Shown here: in pieces, positions 21,890 through 32,910 of the stretch
How positions within the stretch are numbered: the first letter of the stretch is position 1
Layout: each line of letters opens with the position of its first letter
Source of the DNA: Ryuthela nishihirai
Taxonomy: Eukaryota; Arthropoda; Arachnida; Araneae; Heptathelidae
DNA length: 64,000 nt
Reading direction: 5' to 3'
NCBI GenBank assembly: GCA_038380435.1
Contig: JAWZYU010000013.1
Span: 7,701,901 to 7,765,900, forward strand
Made by a program: the position numbers and the translations under genes
The notes under the pieces: model-generated
The model's database searches: none
What the model saw: the letters and a program-made list of their open reading frames with translations, nothing else
Told to the model about the DNA's origin: nothing

Positions 21890-23068
21890 CAGTGGTGTTA
21901 CCCAGCCGGTTTCCACCGGTTTCTGGAACCGGTTGTTAAAATTTACGCCGGTTTCCGGAAACTGGATGAATGTGGGTTGCTCGTGAAATGTTGCCACGCA
22001 CGACACACAATTCTCCGCCCATCATTCTGACAAAATAAACAAACATTAAAACATCTTCCCAAATTTATCAGAATGATTGATGACACCACAAAAAACAAGA
22101 TTTGTTTCCAAGAATTTTAAGTACGAGTATCTTGACCGTAGTCCATAATAATTGGTACTTACATCATCATGTGGCATCCGTGTTTGAAAAAGAAGAAAAG
22201 TAGCCATCATGGAGGTAGGAAAATAAGAGGAGGAGCCCTAAGCACTTGAAAATGATGCTACGGCAGCCATGTTGTTCTATTCAAAACATTGATCAGTAGT
22301 TACTTACCTATACTAATTTTTGTCGACATTTGTATTTTGGCAGCCTGTTCAGCTTACGGCTGCACGAATCCCACAGTAAAACTGAGTGTAAGTAGGCTTG
22401 ATTGCAGCGGCAGACGGTTTGTTTTGAATGCAACAACATGGCTACCGCAATGCTGCGTAAGAATCATTTTCCTTCCACAGGAAAAGCGCGTCAGGGCGTC
22501 TCCTTATCTTCCTACCTCCATGGTAGCCATAGATTATGGACTGGGAGCAGTGATACGCCATAGATGAAAGTTTAGTGTCTTGTCAATAAGGTATATGGTG
22601 TGATGATTTTATTTTACGTTTATTTTATTAAAATTTGGAGTTTGCTATAATCACTTATGCATATTATGTTTTTCATATGTATCCTACAGTTGCATGAAAA
22701 ATAAAACATATTGCTCTTATCTATAGTTATATTTATTTATTTACAGAATCACTGCCACTAATTGGAATTTTATCCCGGTAGGGGCTAGTTTTTAATATTT
22801 TTCAGATAGCTCCTGCATTCTGTGTGACGCTTTATTTGAGATGCAACTTTTGTAGTTAAAGTTAGTTATAATATATTGATACTTACCTATCATGCAATAT
22901 CAAGTGTAATATTTTCAAACGTTTTTCCAAGGGGAGGATTCCACACCCCCCACACCCCCCCCAGAATGTGGTACCAATGTCTAACAGACTAAATTGCCGA
23001 TTCGTCCAGATCCCCCCCCCCACCTCGGTATCGAAACCGGTTGTTAATAAATTGGGGTGACACCACTG
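21890..23068. mobile_element. hAT-type nonautonomous element, 1179 bp
   Basis: The ends are short inverted repeats, cagtggtgttaccc at the left and the complement of cagtggtgtcacccc at the right. The flanking 8-mers, catataat (21882-21889) and catataac (23069-23076), differ at one base. This fits the 8-bp duplication and CAGTGG-type ends of hAT elements. No transposase was found. Inside, an inverted repeat pairs 22201-22239 (tagccatcatggaggtagga onward) with 22493-22529, suggesting a captured or nested segment. Confidence 0.8.
22330..22510 (+). other. exon-like segment inside the hAT element
   Basis: Within the internal inverted repeat, an open stretch reads AACSAYGCTNPTVKLS, preceded by ttttggcag and followed by gagtgtaagtagg. 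The motif CSAYGCTN resembles the start of a THAP zinc finger. A second acceptor-like site, ccttccacag, lies near 22480. This is suggestive of a captured exon, but only about 16 residues are readable and the rest of a THAP domain is absent. Confidence 0.25.
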
Positions 23069-23076
23069 CATATAAC

Positions 23077-23807
23077 ACTCTAATAGATTAAGCTAAGAAT
23101 TATAAAATTCTAGCCCGCTTCATTGTGTGCAAAGCTCTCGAGCCTTCCGCTGAATTCTCGAAAGAATGTTCCAATTCGCTGTTACTGGTTGAACCGTTCT
23201 GGCTTGCAAATACGCCAAATTCGTTGTGGAGGGTTTTTTCCGCTTCATTACCCACTCTCGCGCCCCTCCACTAATTAGGGCTAATGATTTCGTAATCGTT
23301 TAAATTAACTTCCAGTGCCATCATTTTATTATGGTTATTTCGCATATTTCTTTAATGATTATTCCCTTTAACTCATTAGTTATTAAAATTCCGGCTTAAA
23401 TAACTAAAATAAAATGCTATGGCTTATAAAAAAAAATTCATTCATAACAGTTTTCATAAATTTACACTTATTTAAAAATCAGTTTGGGGATTCCTCTGCA
23501 AAAAACACTGTTTTTGATTACGTGGTTTGCAGGTAATAATTGATGTACGGAGAAGTAAACCAACCAGAAATCATCATGGCGTCGGTATTAGAATTATGAA
23601 TATCGCAACCGAAAAGAGAAATTCTGAAGTCGATTGAGCAAGAATGGCAAAAGGGTTAAATGTGAAACTTCAGGATTCTCGATTCCGTATTGGGGGATTG
23701 ACCGACATGGAAGCGGCTTCTCTTGTCCCTTGGTCTTCTGCAACTGGTATTTCAAACGATGCCGTCGAGGTTAAATAGTCTGCTGTTAAATATCAACAAA
23801 CGCTTTT
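23077..23807. other. no recognised feature
   Basis: Sequence between the hAT-type element and a SINE-A copy. It is AT-rich in 23290-23540. No open frame of note, repeat or RNA gene was recognised. Confidence 0.5.
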
Positions 23808-23820
23808 GCTTCGCTTACAT

Positions 23821-24209
23821 ATTGGGCGGGGGTGGCTCAGTCGGTAGCGCGCCAGGCTCGTAATCTGTAGTTCCCAGTTTCGAGTCCCAGCTGGGTCAGC
23901 GTTGAGATTTATCTCCGCAAAATTCCCCGCCCTGCCCACGGTCAGTAGGGGACACCGATGGGCTTGGAAAGGCCGCCGTCCGTCGGATGGGACGTTAAGC
24001 CGTGGCCCCGTGTGCGAGAGAGCCATACCCTGTGCACGTTAAAGAACACGCTGGATGGCCTTGACGGGAGGCTACCATCTGTCTCCCAACAGCTGTTCCA
24101 GTGGGTCCCCTCCCCCAACCTTCTCTGAGCCTTCGGGGTCCTTGTGGCCTGGCCATTTAGCCCATGGTGTGCAAAAAAGTGCCGCTCAGAGGTAAAACAA
24201 CCCAATTCA
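23821..24209 (+). mobile_element. SINE-A, full length
   Basis: Reference copy of SINE-A (389 bp). The tRNA-like head has an A-box region (tggctcagtcggtagcgc) and a B-box region (tttcgagtccc). A central block follows, ccgtccgtcggatgggacgt then gtgcacgttaaagaacacg, and the tail is gaggtaaaacaaccca. The target duplication is 13 bp with one mismatch (gcttcgcttacat at 23808-23820 and gcttcgcttatat at 24210-24222). Pol III promoter boxes are expected in the head; transcription from this copy is not shown. Confidence 0.93.
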
Positions 24210-24392
24210 GCTTCGCTTATATCCGTCTGCCCACCATCATGACGACGATCCTCTCCGATTGATTCTCGCGCTATCAGTTCGTCTTTCCAGCGCGGAGAGT
24301 GAAAAAGACTTGGCGTCTGCTCTTTGCCCAGTGGAGTCCAAAGCGATGCTATCTGAGGGTGTTCTTTGGTCCCAGATGACGATGCCGCTCAC

Positions 24393-24567
24393 CACCGCAG
24401 TCGTTCGTCGTCCTGCGAGGCGATGCAGATCCTGTGCTCCTGCTGCAGCAGCACTTGCTTGATCCGACGACATACCAGCACGCCGTCGGGAGTGGAACGG
24501 GTGCGCCCATTAATGACGGGTGTCCGCGCCCGGCAGTTAAGGGCGGCCTCGTCGTGTGATGGCGGCA
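24393..24567 (-). other. candidate host-gene internal exon
   Basis: A 175-nt minus-strand segment bounded by a splice-acceptor-like run (ctgttcccgttgccctaag, with AG at 24568-24569) and a donor-like site (cggtg then gtgagc, with the intron starting at 24392). It is open over 57 codons. The translation includes RTRSTPDGVLVCRRIKQV and QQEHRICIASQDDERLR. The third codon position is strongly G/C, unlike the AT-rich surroundings and the elements. No family was recognised. It begins with 2 nt completing a codon and ends 2 nt into one. A SINE-A (23821-24209) would lie in the downstream intron. Confidence 0.35.
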
Positions 24568-25009
24568 CTTAGGGCAACGGGAACAGGGACATCGAATGGG
24601 GAGGCGAAATCGAAACGAGAAGCAAATACGGCACATGGCGAAAAATATTCGTTAGGGAGAGATCTCGAGGCAATCACTAGGGCGGATGCCGGATTTGGGG
24701 GGGGGAGGGGGAGGTAGGACCTATCCTCGACCCGGGCATCGACTCTAGCTGAAGGAGAAAGGAGTTTTGTAAGGAAGGGCCCGACCCTTCATCGATAATA
24801 TCGCTAAATCGTTGACAAGATTGCGGTTCGTTATTCCTCTACCTGATTCTTCTGAAGTTAAAAGAAGCGCAGTCGGAGAAAATCTCAAAGAACCGGAAAC
24901 AAGATCCCATTAAGTGTATGAATCCGTTCACTCAGCACTTCACAATTTACTCAGTTGCTACCGCTATGCACGTGCTTCACTTTTGTAACACCCGTTGCAC
25001 ACATAACTG
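24568..25009. other. no recognised feature
   Basis: Fairly GC-rich to 24780, with a G-run at 24698-24714, then AT-rich. No gene or mobile-element end was recognised. It would be the upstream intron if the exon candidate at 24393-24567 is real. Confidence 0.45.
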
Positions 25010-25450
25010 ACACATTTATTATCGATTTATTGATAGGAAGGTAAAATAATTATACGCTAACAACGCTCAAAAGACAGCAAAATATTTACAATGTGGTTAA
25101 CACTTGTTGTAGTTTGCAATATAATTAACATATAAAAACTATACATAGAGGAGGTTAAAACATTTTAGATATTTAGCCAAGGCTACTTGATTTAGTCCAT
25201 CTTAAAAAAAAGTCAAACTAGGGGTCACAAAACATCAGGAGGTAGAGAGTTCCAAACACGACCAACTCGGCATACGAAGGAATGAGAGTGAGTTTATTCT
25301 AGCATGAGGAATGTGTAATCACTGAGGATGCCTAATTTGTTCTGCAATTTAGTTCAAGACATGAATTAATGGATTTGAAATAGAGAAGGTTGTTAATGAT
25401 TTTATAAGAGGTTATTAGATCGTGAACCAACATTCTCCATTCCAAGGAGT
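25010..25450 (-). pseudogene. CR1/Jockey-like LINE 3' end; parent of the 185-bp satellite
   Basis: C-terminal end and 3' UTR of a LINE on the minus strand. Reading from the array outward: KVLIIHSLEWRMLVHDLITS, then YKIINNLLYFKSIN, and after a frame break FVCRVGRVWNSLPPDVL near 25240. These blocks match the usual end of CR1/Jockey-like ORF2 (a YeeRLk.L..lsLE.RR..gDLi..YKi block, then a VWNSLP block). An AT-rich 3' UTR with aataaa follows to about 25010. The sequence upstream in the LINE is contained in the first satellite unit, so the LINE and the array share one unbroken stretch. Confidence 0.75.
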
Positions 25451-28400
25451 GAATAATGAGCACTTTCAGTAGCTCCTCATAGCTTGAGTTGGACAGTCCA
25501 GGTAGTCTCTTAGTAAACCATCTGAGACTGATGTCAGAGATCATTTGAGGAGACCAGACAGGAGATGCCTATTCAAGAATAGGCAAAACAGAATTAGGGA
25601 ATGCCTCGAAGAGGGTGGATGAGACCTCACGACCGGAATAATGAGCACTTTCAGTTGCTCCTCATAGCTTGAGTTGGACAGTCCAGGTAGTCTCTTAGTA
25701 AACCATCTGAGACTGATGTCAGAGATCATTTGAGGAGACCAGACAGGAGATGCCTATTCAAGAATAGGCAAAACAGAAGTAGGGAATGCCTCGAAAAGAG
25801 TGGACGAGACCTCACGAACGGAATAATGAACACTTTCAGTAGCTCCTCATAGCTTGAGTTGGACAGTCCAGGTAGTCTCTTAGTAAACCATCTGAGACTG
25901 ATGTCAGAGATCATTTGAGGAGACCAGACAGGAGATGCCTTTTCTTGAATAGGCAAAACAGAATTAGGGAATGCCTCGAAAAGAGTGGATGAGACCTCAC
26001 GACCGGAATAATGAGCACTTTCAGTAGCTCCTCATAGCTTGAGTTGGACAGTCCAGGTAGTCTCTTAGTAAACCATCTGAGACTGATGTCAGAGATCATT
26101 TGAGGAGACCAGACAGCAGATGCCTTTTCTTGAATAGGCAAAACAGAATTAGGGAATGCCTCGAAAAGAGTGGATGAGACCTCACGACCGGAATAATGAG
26201 CACTTTCAGTAGCTCCTCATAGCTTGAGTTGGACAGTCCAGGTAGTCTCTTAGTAAACCATCTGAGACTGATGTCAGAGATCATTTGAGGAGACCAGACA
26301 GGAGATGCCTATTCCAGAATAGGCAAAACAGAAGTAGGGAATGCCTCGAAAAGAGTGGACGAGACCTCACGAACGGAATAATGAACACTTTCAGTAGCTC
26401 CTCATAGCTTGAGTTGGACAGTCCAGGTAGTCTCTTAGTAAACCATCTGAGACTAATGTCAGAGATCATTTGAGGAGACCAGACAGGAGATGCCTTTTCT
26501 TGAATAGGCAAAACAGAATTAGGGAATGCCTCGAAAAGAGTGGATGAGACCTCACGACCGGAATAATGAGCACTTTCAGTAGCTCCTCATAGCTTGAGTT
26601 GGACAGTCCAGGTAGTCTCTTAGTAAACCATCTGAGACTGATGTCAGAGATCATTTGAGGAGACCAGACAGGAGATGCCTATTCAAGAATAGGAAAAACA
26701 GAAGTAGGGAATGCCTCGAAAAGAGTGGATGAGACCTCACGACCGGAATAATGAGCACTTTCAGTAGCTCCTCATAGCTTGAGTTGGACAGTCCAGGTAG
26801 TCTCTTAGTAAACTATCTGAGACTGATGTCAGAGATCATTTGAGGAGACCAGACAGGAGATGCCTTTTCTTGAATAGGCAAAACAGAATTAGGGAATGTC
26901 TCGAAAAGAGTGGATGAGACCTCACGACCGGAATAATGAGCACTTTCAGTAGCTCCTCATAGCTTGTGATTGGACAGTCCAGGTAGTCTCTTAGTAAACC
27001 ATCTGAGACTGATGTCAGAGATCATTTGAGGAGACCAGACAGGAGATGCCTTTTCTTGAATAGGCAAAACAGAATTAGGGAATGCCTCGAAAAGAGTGGA
27101 TGAGACCTCACGACCGGAATAATGAGCACTTTCAGTAGCTCCTCATAGCTTGAGTTGGACAGTCCAGGTAGTCTCTTAGTAAACCATCTGAGACTGATGT
27201 CAGAGATCATTTGAGGAGACCAGACAGGAGATGCCTTTTCTTGAATAGGCAAAACAGAATTAGGGAATGCCTCGAAAAGAGTGGATGAGACCTCACGACC
27301 GGAATAATGAGCACTTTCAGTAGCTCCTCATAGCTTGAGTTGGACAGTCCAGGTAGTCTCTTAGTAAACCATCTGAGACTGATGTCAGAGATCATTTGAG
27401 GAGACCAGACAGGAGATGTCTATTCAAGAATAGGCAAAACAGAAGTAGGGAATGCCTCGAAAAGAGTGGATGAGACCTCACGACCGGAATAATGAGCACT
27501 TTCAGTTGCTCCTCATAGCTTGAGTTGGACAGTCCAGGTAGTCTCTTAGTAAACCATCTGAGACTGATGTCAGAGATCATTTGAGGAGACCAGACAGGAG
27601 ATGCCTATTCAAGAATAGGCAAAACAGAAGTAGGGAATGCCTCGAAAAGAGTGGATGAGACCTCACGACCGGAATAATGAGCACTTTCAGTAGCTCCTCA
27701 TAGCTTGAGTTGGACAGTCCAGGTAGTCTCTTAGTAAACCATCTGAGACTGATGTCAGAGATCATTTGAGGAAACCAGACAGGAGATGCCTATTCAAGAA
27801 TAGGCAAAACAGAAGTAGGGAATGCCTCGAAAAGAGTGGATGAGACCTCACGACCGGAATAATGAGCACTTTCAGTTGCTCCTCATAGCTTGAGTTGGAC
27901 AGTCCAGGTAGTCTCTTAGTAAACCATCTGAGACTGATGTCAGAGATCATTTGAGGAGACCAGACAGGAGATGCCTATTCAAGAATAGGCAAAACAGAAG
28001 TAGGGAATGCCTCGAAAAGAGTGGATGAGACCTCACGACCGGAATAATGAGCACTTTCAGTTGCTCCTCATAGCTTGAGTTGGACAGTCCAGGTAGTCTC
28101 TTAGTAAACCATCTGAGACTGATGTCAGAGATCATTTGAGGAGACCAGACAGGAGATGCCTATTCAGGAATAGGCAAAACAGAAGTAGGGAATGCCTCGA
28201 AAAGAGTGGATGAGACCTCACGACCGGAATAATGAGCACTTTCAGTAGCTCCTCATAGCTTGAGTTGGACAGTCCAGGTAGTCTCTTAGTAAACCATCTG
28301 AGACTGATGTCAGAGATCATTTGAGGAGACCAGACAGGAGATGCCTATTCAAGAATAGGCAAAACAGAAGTAGGGAATGCCTCGAAAAGAGTGGATGAGA

Positions 28401-31187
28401 CCTCACGACCGGAATAATGAGCACTTTCAGTTGCTCCTCATAGCTTGAGTTGGACAGTCCAGGTAGTCTCTTAGTAAACCATCTGAGACTGATGTCAGAG
28501 ATCATTTGAGGAGACCAGACAGGAGATGCCTATTCAAGAATAGGCAAAACAGAAGTAGGGAATGCCTCGAAAAGAGTGGATGAGACCTCACGACCGGAAT
28601 AATGAGCACTTTCAGTAGCTCCTCATAGCTTGAGTTGGACAGTCCAGGTAGTCTCTTAGTAAACCATCTGAGACTGATGTCAGAGATCATTTGAGGAAAC
28701 CAGACAGGAGATGCCTATTCAAGAATAGGCAAAACAGAAGTCGGGAATGCCTCGAAAAGAGTGGATGAGACCTTACGATCGGAATAATGAGCACTTTCAG
28801 TAGCTCCTCATAGCTTGAGTTGGACAGTCCAGGTAGTCTCTTAGTAAACCATCTGAGACTGATGTCAGAGATCATTTGAGGAGACCAGACAGGAGATGCC
28901 TATTCAAGAATAGGCAAAACAGAAGTAGGGAATGCCTCGAAAAGAGTGGATGAGACCTCACGACCGGAATAATGAGCACTCTCAGTTGCTCCTCATAGCT
29001 TGAGTTGGACAGTCCAGGTAGTCTCTTAGTAAACCATCTGAGACTGATGTCAGAGATCATTTGAGGAGACCAGACAGGAGATGCCTATTCCAGAATAGGC
29101 AAAACAGAAGTAGGGAATGCCTCGAAAAGAGTGGATGAGACCTCACGACCGGAATAATGAGCACTTTCAGTTGCTCCTCATAGCTTGAGTTGGACAGTCC
29201 AGGTAGTCTCTTAGTAAACCATCTGAGACTGATGTCAGAGATCATTTGAGGAGACCAGACAGGAGATGCCTATTCAAGAATAGGCAAAACAGAAGTAGGG
29301 AATGCCTCGAAAAGAGTGGATGAGACCTCACGACCGGAATAATGAGCACTTTCAGTTGCTCCTCATAGCTTGAGTTGGACAGTCCAGGTAGTCTCTTAGT
29401 AAACCATCTGAGACTGATGTCAGAGATCATTTGAGGAGACCAGACAGGAGATGCCTTTTCTTGAATAGGCAAAGCAGAATTAGGGAATGCCTCGAAAAGA
29501 GTGGATGAGACCTCACGACCGGAATAATGAGCACTTTCAGTAGCTCCTCATAGCTTGAGTTGGACAGTCCAGGTAGTCTCTTAGTAAACCATCTGAGACT
29601 GATGTCAGAGATCATTTGAGGAGACCAGACAGGAGATGCCTTTTCTTGAATAGGCAAAGCAGAATTAGGGAATGCCTCGAAAAGAGTGGATGAGACCTCA
29701 CGACCGGAATAATGAGCACTTTCAGTAGCTCCTCATAGCTTGAGTTGGACAGTCCAGGTAGTCTCTTAGTAAACCATCTGAGACTGATGTCAGAGATCAT
29801 TTGAGGAGACCAGACAGGAGATGCCTTTTCTTGAATAGGCAAAGCAGAATTAGGGAATGCCTCGAAAAGAGTGGATGAGACCTCACGACCGGAATAATGA
29901 GCACTTTCAGTAGCTCCTCATAGCTTGAGTTGGACAGTCCAGGTAGTCTCTTAGTAAACCATCTGAGACTGATGTCAGAGATCATTTGAGGAGACCAGAC
30001 AGGAGATGCCTTTTCTTGAATAGGCAAAGCAGAATTAGGGAATGCCTCGAAAAGAGTGGATGAGACCTCACGACCGGAATAATGAGCACTTTCAGTAGCT
30101 CCTCATAGCTTGAGTTGGACAGTCCAGGTAGTCTCTTAGTAAACCATCTGAGACTGATGTCAGAGATCATTTGAGGAAACCAGACAGGAGATGCCTATTC
30201 AAGAATAGGCAAAACAGAAGTCGGGAATGCCTCGAAAAGAGTGGATGAGACCTTACGATCGGAATAATGAGCACTTTCAGTAGCTCCTCATAGCTTGAGT
30301 TGGACAGTCCAGGTAGTCTCTTAGTAAACCATCTGAGACTGATGTCAGAGATCATTTGAGGAGACCAGACAGGAGATGCCTATCTTGAATAGGCAAAACA
30401 GAATTAGGGAATGCCTCGAAAAGAGTGGATGAGACCTCACGACCGGAATAATGAGCACTTTCAGTAGCTCCTCATAGCTTGAGTTGGACAGTCCAGGTAG
30501 CCTCTTAGTAAACTATCTGAGACTGATGTCAGAGATCATTTGAGGAGACCAGACAGGAGATGCCTATTCAAGAATAGGCAAAACAGAATTAGGGAATGTC
30601 TCGAAAAGAGTGGATGAGACCTCACGACCGGAATAATGAGCACTTTCAGTAGCTCCTCATAGCTTGAGTTGGACAGTCCAGGTAGTCTCTTAGTAAACCA
30701 TCTGAGACTGATGTCAGAGATCATTTGAGGAGACCAGACAGGAGATGCCTTTTCTTGAATAGGCAAAACAGAATTAGGGAATGCCTCGAAAAGAGTGGAT
30801 GAGACCTCACGACCGGAATAATGAGCACTTTCAGTAGCTCCTCATAGCTTGAGTTGGACAGTCCAGGTAGTCTCTTAGTAAACCATCTGAGACTGATGTC
30901 AGAGATCATTTGAGGAGACCAGACAGGAGATGCCTTTTCTTGAATAGGCAAAACAGAATTAGGGAATGCCTCGAAAAGAGTGGATGAGACCTCACGACCG
31001 GAATAATGAGCACTTTCAGTAGCTCCTCATAGCTTGAGTTGGACAGTCCAGGTAGTCTCTTAGTAAACCATCTGAGACTGATGTCAGAGATCATTTGAGG
31101 AGACCAGACAGGAGATGCCTATTCAAGAATAGGCAAAACAGAAGTCGGGAATGCCTCGAAAAGAGTGGATGAGACCTCACGACCGGA
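25451..31187 (-). repeat. 185-bp satellite, 31 tandem copies, LINE-derived
   Basis: About 5.74 kb made of 31.0 copies of a 185-bp unit at high identity, with no gaps except single-base changes. Read on the minus strand, the unit encodes PILE, a stop, then ASPVWSPQMISD, FTKRLPGLSNSSYEE and LLKVLII. That is the order of the CR1/Jockey-like ORF2 C-terminal block found intact in the adjacent LINE piece at 25010-25450. Two unit types exist: one with the palindrome gcctattcaagaataggc and one with gccttttcttgaataggc. The 62-76 aa ORFs repeated through the region are unit translations; 185 is not a multiple of three, so no long protein results. Confidence 0.97.
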
Positions 31188-32611
31188 AATGAAGCTGTAC
31201 ATGTTGGTGGTGGCGCTGTAAAGACCGAGTCGGATCAGGATCGAAGCGAGTCGCCCAGACCTTTTTACACTCCGCTCAGCTGACCCTTCCCTACGACACT
31301 GGCAAGAGGCTTTTTATGAGACCTCCGATACTGGCAGAGGGCAAAATTTAATTTCACCCCAACGTAAAATATTTGTTTCCCTTCGGGTGCATTTCTTTTC
31401 TCTGAATCTGAAAACGTCTGCCTCAGAGAATTCCTCATTTCACCCCATCGTGAAGCATTTTCTTCCCTTGGAGTGAGATTACTATACTCTCCATGTCGTG
31501 ATTGCGCATTGGCTTTTGTCTTTTCGATGCGAAATGCGGGGTACGGGATCACACATTGGCTTTGATCGTCCCGATTCGCAACGTTGTCCCTTTTAGACTA
31601 AATCGCCAAGAAGTGCAGAGTGCGCAAAGTCGTCACGTGGACACCCGTGGCAGCTTCGTTCGTCGACTGCGGCACCTGTTGCAGCACACACCCTTTCGTG
31701 CTAAACGCGCGAGGAAGGCGAGGAAGTTGGGAGGGGGGGATAATCTGTGTGCGGTCTGCCCTGTCCACGTGTGCACGAAGACCAACCCTGCTGCACGTGC
31801 CGTGCACACCAAGTCAGCTGACTTCGTCCCTGCCCATCTGTATTCTGCTGCGAACCAAAACGGCGGCGGCGGCGGCGACCCTCAATTTCTCCCAAAGCAC
31901 AGTAATTTCATCGGTCGCCCGTGCCTTCACCGTCGGACATGTGCGATCGGGGCTCGGTCAATGGCTGGGCCTGCAAAAGTGCGGCAGGTCATACGAGAGG
32001 AGGACTCAATTCACAGACATTCTTAACCTCCTCAAGTGGCACGTTGCTTTTTCGTCTGTCACTCGCACATTCAAAGAGACAACATTTTAATCATTAACGA
32101 ACTGTTGTCGGTCACCGTTTCCATCCAACTGTGGCATAAATACTCCGAACGCGGCCTCATCGAATCGTCTGCTTCTTTTGCTAGGCGTTCGTCGAGAATC
32201 TATTCAGCAAACGAGAATATTTTACCTCGGCCAAACTGGCAACGAAAGCGACGCAGTTGTCCGTCAGAGAAAATGCCTTCAATGAACGAAAGGCGCATTC
32301 GCTCTGAAACGAGGCCAGCTGATCATTATCCATCTGCTAATTCGCTATTCAAGTTCCTTAAACAGGTAAAATCTGCATTTCTTCCCAAAGGGTAAGCATT
32401 ATCTACACGTGGCCCGATCAGTGGATGAACTCCGACCGAAGCACGGATTCCTCCTACAAAGGAATCTTCCTCTCTCGTCCTGGATACGACCGAAGCTGCT
32501 GAACACGTCAACCTCTTGAAGGGCGAATGAAAGTCACTTTTATATATCATCTGTGAAAGTTAAAATCTTTCCTCTCCCAGAATCCTTTTAATTGAAGCCT
32601 ATCACCACCAA
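31188..32611. other. unrecognised, partly GC-rich stretch
   Basis: Unique-looking sequence after the satellite. There is a (CGG)n run at 31860-31877. Overlapping ORFs on both strands at 31502-32090 reflect the GC-rich composition, and none matches a known family. No splice-bounded exon was convincing. Confidence 0.45.
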
Positions 32612-32910
32612 TATTTGTGTTCATAGAGCAGAATCGATTATTTTGTTGATAGAGCGTAGAATCGATATTTGTGTTCATAGAACAGAATCGATCGTTTTTT
32701 TCACAGAGCAGAATCGATCGTTTTTTTCACAGAGCAGAATCGATATTTTTCTTGATAGAGCTAATAATCGATATTTTTCTTGATAGAGCTAATAATCGAT
32801 ATCTGTGTTGATAGAGCTAATAATCGATATTTGTGCTGATAGAGCTTAGAATCGATATTTGTGTTGATAGAGCTTAGAATCGATGTTTGTGTTCATAGAA
32901 CAGAATCGAA
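32612..32910 (+). repeat. 26-28-bp minisatellite with ATCGAT core
   Basis: About eleven units, each ending in aatcgat. Three variants alternate: tgttcatagaacagaatcgat, tgatagagctaataatcgat and ttcacagagcagaatcgat. Most units therefore carry the palindrome ATCGAT at regular spacing. No gene is present, and the ORFs crossing it are repeat translations. Confidence 0.92.

Noticed and set aside
25332..31094. Dozens of near-identical 62-76 aa ORFs (MISDISLRWF...) as a gene family
   Set aside because: They are translations of successive 185-bp satellite units. The 185-bp period changes frame each unit, and the sequence is a fragment of a LINE protein.
31502..32090. Overlapping GC-rich ORFs as a host gene
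   Set aside because: Long frames are open on both strands because of GC-rich composition. There are no recognised motifs and no consistent splice boundaries.
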